NCBI GenBank assembly: GCA_028281885.1
Contig: JANQJA010000009.1
Coordinates: 186,001 to 250,000, forward strand
Source of the DNA: Pseudomonadales bacterium
GTDB lineage: Bacteria; Pseudomonadota; Gammaproteobacteria; Pseudomonadales; Azotimanducaceae
DNA: 64,000 bases
Reading direction: 5' to 3'
Positions within the stretch are counted from its first letter, which is position 1, and the number at the start of each line of letters is the position of its first letter. Made by a program: the position numbers and the translations under genes. Of the stretch, positions 25,556-36,400 are shown piece by piece. The notes under the pieces were generated by a model, which ran no database searches, was not told where the DNA came from, and saw nothing but the letters and a program-made list of their open reading frames with translations.

Positions 25556-26734
25556 ATGGATCTGTTCGATCGCTTCCAGGTCATCGATGTAGACACCCAT
25601 ATCACCGAACCCGCTGACACCTGGACGTCGCGGGTTTCCAAAAAATATATCGACAAGGTGCCACACATCGAACGGATCGGCGGAGTCGATCAGTGGGTGA
25701 TCAATGGCAAGCCGGGCCTGCGGCCAGGCATCGTCAACATGGCCGGGTTCGATGGTCGCGCGCCGGTTGAGTTTCCGAGCACCTACGATGAATTTCATCC
25801 TGGCGGTTACGATCCCCACGAGCGCATCAAGTACATGGATGAGCAGGGGATTTATGCCCAGGTTCTGTATCCCAACGTGGGCGGTTTTGGCGCCCAGCGC
25901 TTCCTGCAGATGGACGATGAGGCGCTGATGCTGACTTGTGTTAAGGCCTACAACGATTTCCAGAGCGACTGGGCAAGCGTTGCCCCGAATCGGTTGATTC
26001 CGGTCACATCGTTACCTTTCTGGGATGTGGCAAAAAGCGTTGCCGAGATCGAACGCTGTGCGAAGAAGGGCCACAGGTCTGTCCTGTTTCCCAGCCAGCC
26101 GCAGGACTTCGGTTTCAAACCGCTGGCTCATCCGAGTTGGGATCCGATATGGGCGGCCGCGCAGGATGCGAACCTGGCCATCAGCTTTCATCTTGGCAGC
26201 CAGGAATGGATCGGTGGTGCCGAGGGCGGCAATCCTTTCGTTGATGTCGCGGAGATGGGCATCAGGGCAACTTTTGCCCGGGTTTCTGCGCTGGCGTTCA
26301 TGGGCCTGGGGTTGGGTATTAGTGAGATCCTTGTGGGCGGTGTCTGCCATCGTTTTCCGAAGCTGAAATTTGTGGCGGTGGAAAGTGGTGTGTCCTGGTT
26401 GCCGTCGCTGCTCGAAGCGCTGGACTGGCAATGGGAGAATGCCGGGGGGCACATTGAACATCCTGATTACCTCCTGCCCAGTGAATATTTCAGACGCCAA
26501 GTCTATGCTTGTTTCTGGTTCGAGCAAACGTTACTGAAAGAAGTGATTGCCCTCTATCCCGACAACATCCTCTGGGAGACGGATTTTCCCCATCCCACTT
26601 CGATGACAGCTGGCCCGGCGACGCCGGCGCAGCATCCGCGCGACTATGCCTCAGAAGCGCTGGCGGGCTTGTCAGACGAGATGATCGGCAAGGTGCTGCA
26701 CGACAATGCCGCGCGGGTATATCACGTGCACTAG
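25556..26734 (+). CDS. Amidohydrolase-2 family metal-dependent hydrolase
   Basis: About 392 residues. VIDVDTHITEP at the N-terminus is the DxHxxE start of the ACMSD/amidohydrolase-2 TIM barrel; later AISFHLGS and WETDFPHPTSM supply a metal-ligand His and the conserved Asp. Family members decarboxylate or hydrolyse ring-derived acids. The substrate is unknown, but the setting among acyl-CoA synthetases and SDRs fits ring or terpenoid catabolism. The ATG at 25556 has GGAG about 8 nt upstream, and I prefer it over GTG 25541. The stop shares CTAG with the convergent MFS gene. Confidence 0.9.
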   Translation: MDLFDRFQVIDVDTHITEPADTWTSRVSKKYIDKVPHIERIGGVDQWVINGKPGLRPGIVNMAGFDGRAPVEFPSTYDEFHPGGYDPHERIKYMDEQGIYAQVLYPNVGGFGAQRFLQMDDEALMLTCVKAYNDFQSDWASVAPNRLIPVTSLPFWDVAKSVAEIERCAKKGHRSVLFPSQPQDFGFKPLAHPSWDPIWAAAQDANLAISFHLGSQEWIGGAEGGNPFVDVAEMGIRATFARVSALAFMGLGLGISEILVGGVCHRFPKLKFVAVESGVSWLPSLLEALDWQWENAGGHIEHPDYLLPSEYFRRQVYACFWFEQTLLKEVIALYPDNILWETDFPHPTSMTAGPATPAQHPRDYASEALAGLSDEMIGKVLHDNAARVYHVH

Positions 26735-28107
26735 CTGCGTCGAGTGATGGCAGCCGCAGCGACCAGGGCACCCAATGACAGTGACAGGGTGGCCGCCAGG
26801 GCAAGGATGAAAGAGTCCGGCGCGGCGTAACCTGAATATACGAGCGTAATGAAGGCGATGCCAAAGGATGCACCGCCCAGGCTGAACATGCGATTGACCG
26901 CGGTCGCAATACCCAGTGAATTATCATCGACTGCACGCGCAGTGGCTGTGGCGACGGCGGGCTGGTTCAGACCGTCCCCGACGCCCTGGGAAATCATCGC
27001 CAGTGCGAATAGCCAGGGGTTGTCGATCAGGAGCGCCACGATCATGCCGCCAATGGCCAGGCTCATGAGACTGTTGCCGGTGACGAGAACAGCCCGTTCA
27101 CCGAGACGATCCGTCAATCGCCCGCCGACCGGCGCTGACAGGGACACCGAGGCAGTGCGAAGGGCGGTAATAAAGGAGGCCATCGTGACGGAGAAGCCGA
27201 AGAACTCATAGAAAACCAGCGACGACATCACCAGCGCACCGAGGTACGCCGCCGACAGCAACATGGTGCAGACCAGCGTTGCGCTGAACAGTCGACTGCG
27301 AAACAAGGAGAGTGGCAGTAGCGGATGGGCGGCGCGGCGCTCGATGCGAACAAACCACACCGCGAACATGACACCGACGGCGACACCGATGAACGCCCAA
27401 TAGGAAAGCCCCCCAAACAGCCGGACGGCAATAAACGCCGACATCAATCCGCAGGCCGACAATGCCAGGGTCAGGGCGCCGGGGTAGTCCATCTTGACCT
27501 GCTGCGGCTTTGTTTCCCTGAGCACTAATAGAGCAATGGTCAGGGCAAGTACGCTGACGCCACCTTGAAGCACGAACAGGCTGCGCCAGCCGATCCAGTC
27601 GATGACGGGACCTCCGACTAACAGGCCGACAGAGGGGGCGCCCGCGCTGACCATACCCCACCATCCCATGGCGCGGGCTCTTTTTTCCTGCGGGTAAACG
27701 CTGAAGATAATTGCCATGGCGGCGGGTTGGGTGGCACTGCCCAAAAGCGCGGAAGCGGAGCGAAGGGTAATAAGAGACAGGGCATCCCAGGAGAATGCGG
27801 TGGCAAATGCAAGAATGGTTGCGCCGATGAACCCTGCGAGGAACACGCGGCGATGCCCGCGCAGATCACCGAACTTGCCCAGTACCGGAAAAGCCATGGC
27901 TGACAACAGCAGCGGCGCCGTGATGACCCAGGTCAGGGTCGCTTCGCTGGTGCCGAGTTCATCGGCGATGGAACCCAGCGATACGGCCAGTACTGTAAAC
28001 GGCAAATTGGTCGCGAAGACACCCGCCAGCACGGCAAACAGGACCCAGGCCGGGTAGCGCCCGGAGGTCTCCAGACGCTCAAGCCATTGTCGACGCCAGG
28101 CAATCAT
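26731..28107 (-). CDS. MFS transporter, DHA2 (EmrB/QacA-like)
   Basis: 458 residues with twelve to fourteen hydrophobic helices. GKFGDLRGHRRVF is the loop 2-3 A-motif, and WWGMVSAGAPSVGLLVGGPVIDWIGWRSLF is the antiporter motif C region of DHA2 drug/proton exporters. Likely a proton-driven efflux pump for toxic or hydrophobic compounds. No periplasmic adaptor (EmrA) lies next to it. A 21-bp perfect palindrome sits 65 nt upstream, between it and the leftward SDR gene, and could be an operator or attenuating hairpin. Confidence 0.88.
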   Translation of the reverse strand: MIAWRRQWLERLETSGRYPAWVLFAVLAGVFATNLPFTVLAVSLGSIADELGTSEATLTWVITAPLLLSAMAFPVLGKFGDLRGHRRVFLAGFIGATILAFATAFSWDALSLITLRSASALLGSATQPAAMAIIFSVYPQEKRARAMGWWGMVSAGAPSVGLLVGGPVIDWIGWRSLFVLQGGVSVLALTIALLVLRETKPQQVKMDYPGALTLALSACGLMSAFIAVRLFGGLSYWAFIGVAVGVMFAVWFVRIERRAAHPLLPLSLFRSRLFSATLVCTMLLSAAYLGALVMSSLVFYEFFGFSVTMASFITALRTASVSLSAPVGGRLTDRLGERAVLVTGNSLMSLAIGGMIVALLIDNPWLFALAMISQGVGDGLNQPAVATATARAVDDNSLGIATAVNRMFSLGGASFGIAFITLVYSGYAAPDSFILALAATLSLSLGALVAAAAITRRS

Positions 28108-28171
28108 CTAGCGCGTCGGGGTAACCAGGTTGATGCAACCAATAGGTCGTTTGTCCGTAAAACGATGGGAG

Positions 28172-28192
28172 GGGCATGAGTATCTCATGCCC
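28172..28192. promoter_or_regulatory. Near-perfect palindrome (9-bp arms)
   Basis: GGGCATGAG-TAT-CTCATGCCC: 9-bp perfect arms and a 3-nt loop, in the 106-nt gap between an SDR gene and the DHA2 exporter, both leftward. In RNA it would be a stable hairpin after the SDR stop; no T-run follows at once on the minus strand (CTCCCATCG, then TTTT). It may be a terminator-like processing signal or an operator for the exporter. Confidence 0.5.
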
Positions 28193-28213
28193 GTTGGATC
28201 TGACAGGAAAGTA

Positions 28214-28978
28214 TCAGCGGGGGGCGAACCGCTGCCCGCCATCGACCCGGATCGTCGATCCGTTCATCATCGCGCACTCGAATATCGCGATAGCCATCGC
28301 CGCAAACTCGTCCGGCTTGCCCATCCGCTTGGGGAAGGCAGCATCCTTGGTCAGTTGCTGGGCCATCTCATCGGGAATGCGTTCGGTGAGGCCGGTTTCG
28401 AACAGGCTGGGGGCGATGGTCATGCAACGGATGCCCAGGGTGCCCAGGTCTCGTGCCATGGTCAGTGTCATCGCGGCGATACCGCCCTTGGCGGCCGTGT
28501 AGGCGACCTGGCCGATCTGGCCTTCAAAAGCGGCGATCGAGGCGGTGTTGATCATGACGCCACGTTCGCCTTCTTCGTTGGGTTCGTTTCTGGCCATGTG
28601 TTCGGCAATGATGGCATTGACGTTGAACGAGCCGATGAGATTCAGGTCGATGATGCGGCGAAAATCGTCCAGCGAGTGCCGGGTGCCGTCCCGCTGCAGG
28701 GTGCGCTGCGCGACTGCGCCACCGGCGGTATTGAGCATGAACTGGACACTGCCGAGGGCGTTCACGGCGTCGGCGATGACGGTTTCCATGCCCTCGAAGT
28801 CCATGACGTTACAAGGCAGATACTTGGCGCCCATATCGGCGGCGACCTGCTGTCCGTCTGACTTTTCCAGGTCAAGGATGAGAACGTTTCCACCCCGATC
28901 GGCAAATCTCTGCGCGGTTGCCCGACACATACCCGATGCACCGCCGACAAAAATCCCGTTGCTGCCCTGTATCTCCAC
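28214..28978 (-). CDS. SDR, 3-hydroxyacyl-CoA dehydrogenase type 2-like
   Basis: 254 residues. FVGGASGMCRATA is a slightly changed glycine motif, LILDLEKSDG has the NAD-selecting Asp, and the active site is NTASIAAFEGQIGQVAYTAAKGG, with Ser, Tyr and Lys in place. The pattern, including DLGTLGIRCMTIAPSLFETG and the C-terminal IRVDGGQRFAPR, matches type-II 3-hydroxyacyl-CoA (HSD10-like) dehydrogenases, which work in beta-oxidation of branched or steroid acyl-CoAs. Upstream lie a DUF1330 gene (same strand) and a divergent crotonase, consistent with a fatty-acid-type degradation cluster. Confidence 0.88.
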   Translation of the reverse strand: MEIQGSNGIFVGGASGMCRATAQRFADRGGNVLILDLEKSDGQQVAADMGAKYLPCNVMDFEGMETVIADAVNALGSVQFMLNTAGGAVAQRTLQRDGTRHSLDDFRRIIDLNLIGSFNVNAIIAEHMARNEPNEEGERGVMINTASIAAFEGQIGQVAYTAAKGGIAAMTLTMARDLGTLGIRCMTIAPSLFETGLTERIPDEMAQQLTKDAAFPKRMGKPDEFAAMAIAIFECAMMNGSTIRVDGGQRFAPR

Positions 28979-29051
28979 GAGAGACTCCTCAGATAGTTAA
29001 TGTGCGGATAATAACAAAATGTGCGGTTCCCGGTGGCGCTGAATCCGGTGC

Positions 29052-29366
29052 CTACTCAGGTCCCGGTGCCGCTTCCATCTTGATCAGCCAGGAGTCGGTG
29101 ATGGCGTCGTCCCTAAGATGACGGATCTTTTGGTACTCGGGGTCAGCGATCAATGCGGGCAGCGCCGCGTCGTCGGGATACTCCACCACGAACAGCATGT
29201 CGGCATCGAGATGGCCGCGAATCGCGGAGACGGGCGCGAACAGCTCGGTCACCCTACGGCCGCCGTGCTTCTGCACCAGCGGGTCAGCGGCCTTGATGTA
29301 CTCGAGGTATGTCTCGCGACCGCCATCCGGTTTGAACCAGAGGGCATTCAGCATGTAGACGCTCAT
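29052..29366 (-). CDS. DUF1330-like (dimeric alpha-beta barrel) protein
   Basis: 104 residues. VYMLNALWFKPDGGRETYLEYIKAADPLVQKHGGRR and the later FVVEYPDDAALPALIADPEYQ follow the DUF1330 ferredoxin-like pattern. Such small proteins are dimers; some act on ring intermediates, but most are uncharacterised. It lies between the crotonase (divergent, 94 nt) and the SDR (same strand, 73 nt), so probably co-transcribed with the SDR. Confidence 0.75.
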   Translation of the reverse strand: MSVYMLNALWFKPDGGRETYLEYIKAADPLVQKHGGRRVTELFAPVSAIRGHLDADMLFVVEYPDDAALPALIADPEYQKIRHLRDDAITDSWLIKMEAAPGPE

Positions 29367-29460
29367 TCAATATCACTCTCGTGTATGATGCCGGAGCAAA
29401 CTAATTCAATTGAACGACGCATCGCAAGGGCGTCCGTGCAACCCGTCAGGAGGGATTCCC

Positions 29461-30240
29461 GTGGCAGCTGAGGAAGAAAAAGTCCTTTATGAAAAAAGAG
29501 GCAAGATCGCGATCATTACCCTGAATCGACCCGAGGCGCGTAACGCGGTCAATGGTCAGATTTCCGGTGGTATCGAGCGCGGTATTGACGCTTACGAAAG
29601 CGATCCTGATGTGTGGTGTGCCATCCTGGCCGCCAATGGTCCCGTTTTCTGTGCCGGGGCCGATCTCAAGCTGATCGCGGCCGGCAAAAGCGGAGAATCG
29701 GGCACCGAGAAGGGCGGTTTTGGGGGTATTGTCCGGCGCGAGCGTACCAAACCACTGATCGCGGCGGTGACGGGCAGCGCCCTGGCGGGGGGAACCGAGA
29801 TTGCCCTTTCCTGTGATCTGATTGTTTGTTCGACCGAAACCAATTTCGGCTTGCCGGAAACCAAGCGCTCGCTGGCTGCGGCTGCCGGGGGACTGTTTCG
29901 ACTACCCCGCGCGATTGGCATGACGCCAGCGCTGGAATGCATCATGACCGGCGACCCACTGCCCGCAGAGCGGGCCTATCAGCTGGGGATGGTCAATTAC
30001 ATGGTGCCGAACGATCAGGTGCTGGATGAAGCCATCAAGCTCGCGGAACGGATCTGTACGGCTGCGCCGCTGGCGGTTCAGGCCAGCCGCAAGGTTGCGA
30101 TCCGGGCATTTACGGATACGGATGACGAGCTCTGGTCAGCCAGTAGCCAGGCGTTCGTCGGGCTGCGTCAGACCGAGGATTTTGCTGAAGGACCCCGCGC
30201 CTTTGTCGAGAAACGACCGCCGGAATGGAAGGGCAAATAA
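29461..30240 (+). CDS. Enoyl-CoA hydratase/isomerase (crotonase family)
   Basis: About 259 residues. RPEARNAVNGQI at the N-terminus, CAGADLKLIAAG (first oxyanion strand), ALAGGTEIALSCDLIV with the catalytic-side Glu, and FGLPETKRSLAAAAGGLFRLPR with the second Glu show a likely hydratase. The C-terminal ending is the usual trimer helix. Start is GTG 29461, 6 nt after a consensus AGGAGG; a longer reading from 29410 would start without a ribosome binding site. Likely degrades an unsaturated acyl-CoA together with nearby SDR and synthetase genes. Confidence 0.92.
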   Translation: MAAEEEKVLYEKRGKIAIITLNRPEARNAVNGQISGGIERGIDAYESDPDVWCAILAANGPVFCAGADLKLIAAGKSGESGTEKGGFGGIVRRERTKPLIAAVTGSALAGGTEIALSCDLIVCSTETNFGLPETKRSLAAAAGGLFRLPRAIGMTPALECIMTGDPLPAERAYQLGMVNYMVPNDQVLDEAIKLAERICTAAPLAVQASRKVAIRAFTDTDDELWSASSQAFVGLRQTEDFAEGPRAFVEKRPPEWKGK

Positions 30241-30252
30241 CAGCGCAGCCCG

Positions 30253-30360
30253 CTATGTCGACAGTTGTCCTGGCAGGGCTCGTCAAGACATAGACCACTT
30301 TATAAAGACAGGCCGACAGAGGGTGCCGTTTATTACAAATCACTTACCTTCGGTCGGCCT
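30253..30360 (+). other. Structured leader upstream of the giant surface-protein gene
   Basis: Two inverted repeats in the 183-nt gap before the adhesin. The first is CTATGTC (30253-30259) / GACATAG (30287-30293). The second is a 15-position stem, AGGCCGACAGAGGGT (30310-30324) / ACCTTCGGTCGGCCT (30346-30360), with one mismatch and one wobble around a 21-nt loop. A second copy of CGGTCGGC at 30364-30371 could pair with the same GCCGAC arm, so alternative folds are possible. It is not a riboswitch class I can name. Confidence 0.5.
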
Positions 30361-30423
30361 CCGCGGTCGGCTTGTTCTGCATAATGAGATAGTATTTCGT
30401 CAGGAATCACGCGGTCTCTAGCC

Positions 30424-33400
30424 TTGAACCCAGTCGATCATCCGGCCGTACTGCTGCCTGATATTGCTTTCCTGCTTAACGGCGATTTTCACCGTGACGG
30501 TTTTGATCTCGTCATTACGCTGGCCGATGGCCAGACCTTCATTGTTCACGACTACTTTGCCTTTCAGCCACCGCCTCTCCTGACGGTTGAAGGATACGAT
30601 GTTGCCCTGACGCCAGAAATGGTGGCCTCGTTCCTGCCGGCGGGACTGGCCGGCGTCATGTTCGCGGGCCCCGCCACCTCAGGTGCGGTACTGGAAGAGA
30701 TTGGGACCGTCCGGTTTGTTCGCGGCGATGTCACGATCACGCGAGCGGATGGCACGGAGGTACAGGCCACTCGGGGCATGCCGGTTTACAAGGGCGATGC
30801 GATCGAGACCGGTAGCCGTTCGTTTATCAACATCCGGTTCAACGATGGCGTGGGGGCCAAGAGTACCCGCTTCAATCTGGGCGCGAATGCATCCGCCAGC
30901 CTGGATGATTTTTCCTATGAGCCTGACCAGCAGGTCGGCCGATTTGAGACCACGGTTCGCGCCGGTGGTTTCAAGTTCAAAAGTGGCGGGATTGGCACCT
31001 TCGGCAGTGCGCAGCGACATACCACCATCAAGACGCCCAGTGCGGTGATCGGCGTCCGCGGCAGTGAGCTGGAAGGCTCCGTCGATCCGCTCACCGGCCA
31101 GACCATTATCGTTCATCGTTCCGGTGTACTGGATGTGACTGACGTGCTCGGCAACAACCCGCAGACACTGGATGAGCCGGGCGAGACCTCGATTATCACC
31201 CTGGGCGATGCGCCGACACTGCTGCCTCAGTTGCCGCCCGACGTGCAGCAGATCCTGCAGCAGTTCCTGCCGCCACAGGCGTCCGTTGAGGTCGATGAGC
31301 AGATTGATGCAGAAGAAGCGGAGGACACGACTGAGCAGACGGTTGGCGCTGAGGACGAGAACCGGGAAGAAGAGAACGAGGAAGACGCGAGCGGCACAGA
31401 AGAAACCGAAGAGTCGGATAACACCGACGAAGCGGCCGAGGAGACTCGCGACGAGGCCGAGGAAGATACTGACGCCGACGACGAGAGCGATGAGGACGAG
31501 ACCGCCGAGGACGAAAACGCGGAAGAGACGGAACGCACTGATGGCGACTCGACCGAGGAGACTGAATCCCCCGACGGGGAAACAGGAAATCCGGCAACCG
31601 AGAATACTGGTTCAGAGAATAACGACGGGACCAGCGAGGGCACTGATCCGAACGCGGATCCCGTCTCGCCGACCACGGACGGGAGTGACGACGAGTCTGG
31701 CGCCACCAGAGTCAGCACTGACACGGACACCGGTACGGATTTTGGCGCTGACGATACCCGCGACAGCCTGACGACAACGGAGGGTGACAATTCGTCCTCG
31801 ACCAATACAGGCAATGAGACAGACCCCACGACTCGCACGCCGACGAATAACACCCAGAACCCCACCAATACCCGGGACGATCCGGTCAGAGAAACAGAGA
31901 TTCCGCCCAACAATGCGCCGGTGGCGGCAGACGATGTGTTCAGCATCGATGAAGACTCATCGCTTCAGGCTACCAGCGTGCTCGCCAATGATGCCGATCC
32001 CGAGGGCGGCGCGCTGCGGGTGAACCCAACGCCGGTTCGCGCGCCCAGTCATGGTGAATTGAATCTGCGGGCCGATGGTACGTTCAGCTACCGACCCAAC
32101 GAGGATTTCGCCGGGACCGACAGTTTTGTCTATCGGGCTGTTGACTCGGCCGGCGGTGTCGATGCGGCGACGGTGACAATTAACGTGCGCGGCCTGCCGG
32201 ATGCGCCCACAGCCCGCGCCGATGCCTATGATCTGCTGGAAGACGCTGAACTGGAAGTGCCAGCGTCAGACGGTGTGGTCGCCAATGATATCGACCCTGA
32301 CGGTGACCCGCTGACGGTTAATCCAACGCCGGTCGAGGATGTCGCTCACGGCACACTAATCCTGACGGAAACCGGCGCGTTTCGTTATGTGCCGGACGCT
32401 GAATTCACGGGCGTGGACAGCTTTGTGTACGAGATACGTGACGGTCAGGGCGGCGTCTCCAGTGCCAGGGTGACGTTGCGGGTTGAGCCGGTTAACGACG
32501 TGCCGATGGCGGTCGCGGACTCGTCGACGACCAATGAAGACGCGATTTTGACCGTCCTGGCGGAAACGGGGTTACTTAGCAACGACACTGATCCGGAAGG
32601 ATCGCCGTTAAGCGTTGTCGCTGCCCAGGGCAACCCTGAACTTGTCGGTATCCGGTTCGACCTGGAGAGCGGGGCTTCGGCCGCCGTGACTTCGACAGGT
32701 GCCTTTGTCTATGACCCGGGAGACGCGTTCGACTACCTGAGTAACGGCGAGTTCGCCGAGGATTTCTTCGAGTACACCGTCGCCGATGCGGGAGGCGCGA
32801 CCTCGGTTGGGCGCGTCACGATCACAGTGAGCGGTCTGGATGACGCCCCGGTAGCGGAAAGGGATCTGTTTGAGACCGGGGAGAATACCTCGGTCATCAG
32901 GTCTGCCGAAGATGGCCTGCTCGCCAATGACCGTGATCCCGACCGGGCCGATGAAGGCCGGCTTGAGGTGGTTGGGGTGAACGGCGACAGCGCGCAGATT
33001 TCGCCGCCGATCGACAATACCGATCTAACACCGGTGGTTGTGCGACTCGACAGCGGGGCAAATGTCGCGGTGCGGGCGGACGGCAGTTTCCAATATGACC
33101 CCCTGCATGCGTTTAATCACCTCGACGACGGTGAGACGGCCGTCGATTCGTTTACCTACACGGTGGCTGATCCCGGTGGGTTGCAGACAACCCAGTTTGC
33201 GCGGATCAGTTTGATGGGTGAAAACGACGGGCCGACGGCGGGCCAGGACGTCTATGAGATCCTGAGCGACGAGACGCTTTCGCCGGGCATCGAGGCCGGT
33301 CTGTTGGCCAATGATGCAGATCCGGAGGGGCATTCATTTGCGCTCACGACCACGCCCGTCGTTGACGTTGAGCATGGGACGCTGCAGATCTTCGATGACG

Positions 33401-36400
33401 GCTCATTTGAGTACGTACCGGACGCGGGCTTCACCGGCACAGACAGTTTTGTCTATCAGATCACGGACATCAGCGGTGCATCGAGCAACGGCAACGCGCT
33501 GATTCGCGTCGGCGTCGACAATATCGGGCCCATTGCTGGTGACGACAGCTATGTGGTGACACAGGGAACGACCTTTGAGATCGCTGCCGCGGACGGCGTG
33601 CTTGCCAACGATTCTGACCCCGACGGCGATGCGCTGAGTGCGGAGATTGTGACATCGGCAGTTCACGGGATTCTGGTGCTGTCAGCCGATGGGGCTTTTA
33701 GTTACACCCCGGAGCCGTCCTTTGTCGGCTTCGATACATTTACCTACCAGGTGAGTGACGGTAGTGGCGGCATTGCGGATGCCAGCGTCACACTGGAAGT
33801 GTCGCCGAATGCGCCACCGGTGGTGACGGCGCCTGTTTTAGTCCATGTCAGCCAGGACGATCCGGTCACAGACGTCGACCTGCTTGCCAATAGCTCAGAC
33901 GATAACAGCGATCCGCTGTCGGTCGTGTCGGTGGTCACGAGCGGGGATGCCTCGGGCATCGTCATCAGTGGTAGTACGGCGACCGTCGATCCCGCCGCTT
34001 ATAGCGGGCTGAGTGACGGACAGACGGAAACGATTGTCGTGACCTATCAGGTCACTGACGGTGCGACCCCTGCGGACACGAGCGCGACCATTGTTGTGAC
34101 CGGAGCCAATGATGCGCCGACGACTGCGCCTGCTTCGGTCACGACTCCGGCGAATACACCCACCAATGTCGATGTCTCGGTCCATGTCAGTGATCCTGAT
34201 GTGGGTGATCTGCTGACTTTCTCGTTGGTGACAGGCGTTGCCAACGGATCCCTGGCGATTGGCGCAGGCGGTGTTTTTAGTTATTCGCCGAACCTTGGCT
34301 TTGCCGGCGTCGACAGTTTTGATTATCGCGTCACTGACAGTGCGGGCGATACGGCCGTTGGCACGATCAACGTGACGGTGTTGCCCGAACCCTTGTCGGC
34401 GGGGAGTGACCTCTATACCGTCGCCGAAGACGCGAACCTGAATATCCCCGTCGGTACCGGGGTGCTGGCGAACGATATAGGCAGTGGTTTGACCGTTGCG
34501 GGGTCGACGACGCCGGCACATGGTACCGCGGTCGTCAACGCAGATGGTTCTTTCACCTATATTCCTTCGTCCGATTACAACGGCAGCGACAGTTTTCAAT
34601 ACACCCTGCAGGACTCAATCGGCCAGTCTGTGACCGGGCTGGTGACGATTACCGTGACGCCGGTTCAGGATGCGCCGACGTCGGTCGCTGACGTCGGAGC
34701 TGTCAGCGCCACCGGAACAACAACGTTCAACTTACTGGGTAACGATTCCGACGCCGATCTCGATCTGATCAACGTCGTGAGCGTCGAGTCGGGTGTGACG
34801 CCGAGCGTGCCATTTGCCGTGACGAGCGGCGCGCTGGTGACGTTCGAAACCAGCGGATCGATTATCTACGATCCAAACGGTGCGTTCGATGCCCTCGCTC
34901 CTGGGGCGACCAGCGTCGATTCGTTCAGTTACGTTGTCACCGACGGTATCGACACAACATCGGCGACGATCTCCATTACGGTGACCGGGGTCAACGATGC
35001 GCCAACAGTGACGGTGCCGGGCGCTCAAGTGGTTAATGAAGACGCCAGTATTCTCTTCACGGGTGGCCTTGCCATCGGCGCTTCGGACATTGATGGATCG
35101 ATCTCGTCGGTTCAGGTGACTGCGCTGAACGGCACGTTGTCTGCTACCGGGCCAGCGGCGATCAGCGGAGACTCTACTTCATCGATCATGATGTCGGGTT
35201 CGCAGGCCGACGTTCTGGCGACCCTCGCCAGTCTAAGTTACATGCCGACACCGGACTACTTCGGTGCCGACACGATCATAGTCGTTGCCAGCGATGATCT
35301 GGCGGCGACCGGCTCGGACACGATTCCCGTAACGGTCAGTCCAATTAACGATTCGCCGGTATTTGGTGGATTGAATCTGCTGTCGCCAGTCACCATCGGC
35401 GATGCGAACCCCGCGGGACAGTCAATCGGATCGGCGCTATTGGGTTCATCGGATATAGACGGTTCGATTGCCGGTTTCGCGGTGATTGGCATTCAGGACA
35501 ACTCGGTGAGCGACGGTGTCTGGGAATACAGTTCCGATGGCGGAACGACATGGACGGCGATACCTCTGACGGTAGACGATGCTGGCAGTGCACTTGCGCT
35601 GGATGCATCGTCTTTTATTCGTTTCATACCAGCTGTATCGACCATTCAGAGTTCGGCACTGGGTCTCGATGTCAGGTTGCTCGACGATACCTATTCATCG
35701 TTTAGCGACAGCACGATCCCCAACGATGTCCTGGTTGATACCTCGGTGACCGGCGGTGACAGCGGTGTCTCGACCGCGAGCCACTCTTTCAGTTTGAATC
35801 TCGACAATGCCACGTTGACGACGATCGGCGCCGGGACGTTCAGTACGCCGGGGATCTGGGACCTGGGCGCGGTCCCGGATTCTAATGACGCTGTAGTGAT
35901 CGACCACACGGTGACCAATACCGCCACCGCCACAATCGTTGATCTGACCGTGAATTCGACAGGGGATCTGCAGCTGGACGGGGATTTGACGTCTAATGGC
36001 AGCGTTCAGGTTTCTTCCGGTGTCCTGCGCGTTAGCGCGGCTCGCACCCTGACACTGGCAGGCGGCGGCAACTTCACCAACACGATGGGTACCCTGGCCG
36101 GGCTCGGCAGTTTCAATCTGCTGGCCGCATCGACAGTCATTAACGACGGCGCGATTGATCCTGGCAATACAACGACGCTCACCGGAACGCTGACGATTTC
36201 GACGGGCAATCTTCAGCAAACGACGAATTCGGCGTTGAACATCGAGACGCTGGCCAATGGCAGTAACGATACGCTAGCCGTTTCGGGCAACTACGAAATC
36301 GATGGCACCTTGAATCTCGACTTTTTGGGTACCGAGGCCAATGGCGACAGTTATACAATCGTGACCTTTGCGTCGAGTACGGGTTCACAGTTCAGTACCG

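Noticed and set aside
28130..28861. 243-codon plus-strand open frame opposite the SDR gene
   Set aside because: Antisense mirror of a clear SDR; no motif and no ribosome binding site.
30424..31200. FecR/ECF sigma signalling locus
   Set aside because: The FecR domain is inside a giant surface protein, and no sigma-factor or TonB receptor gene is nearby.
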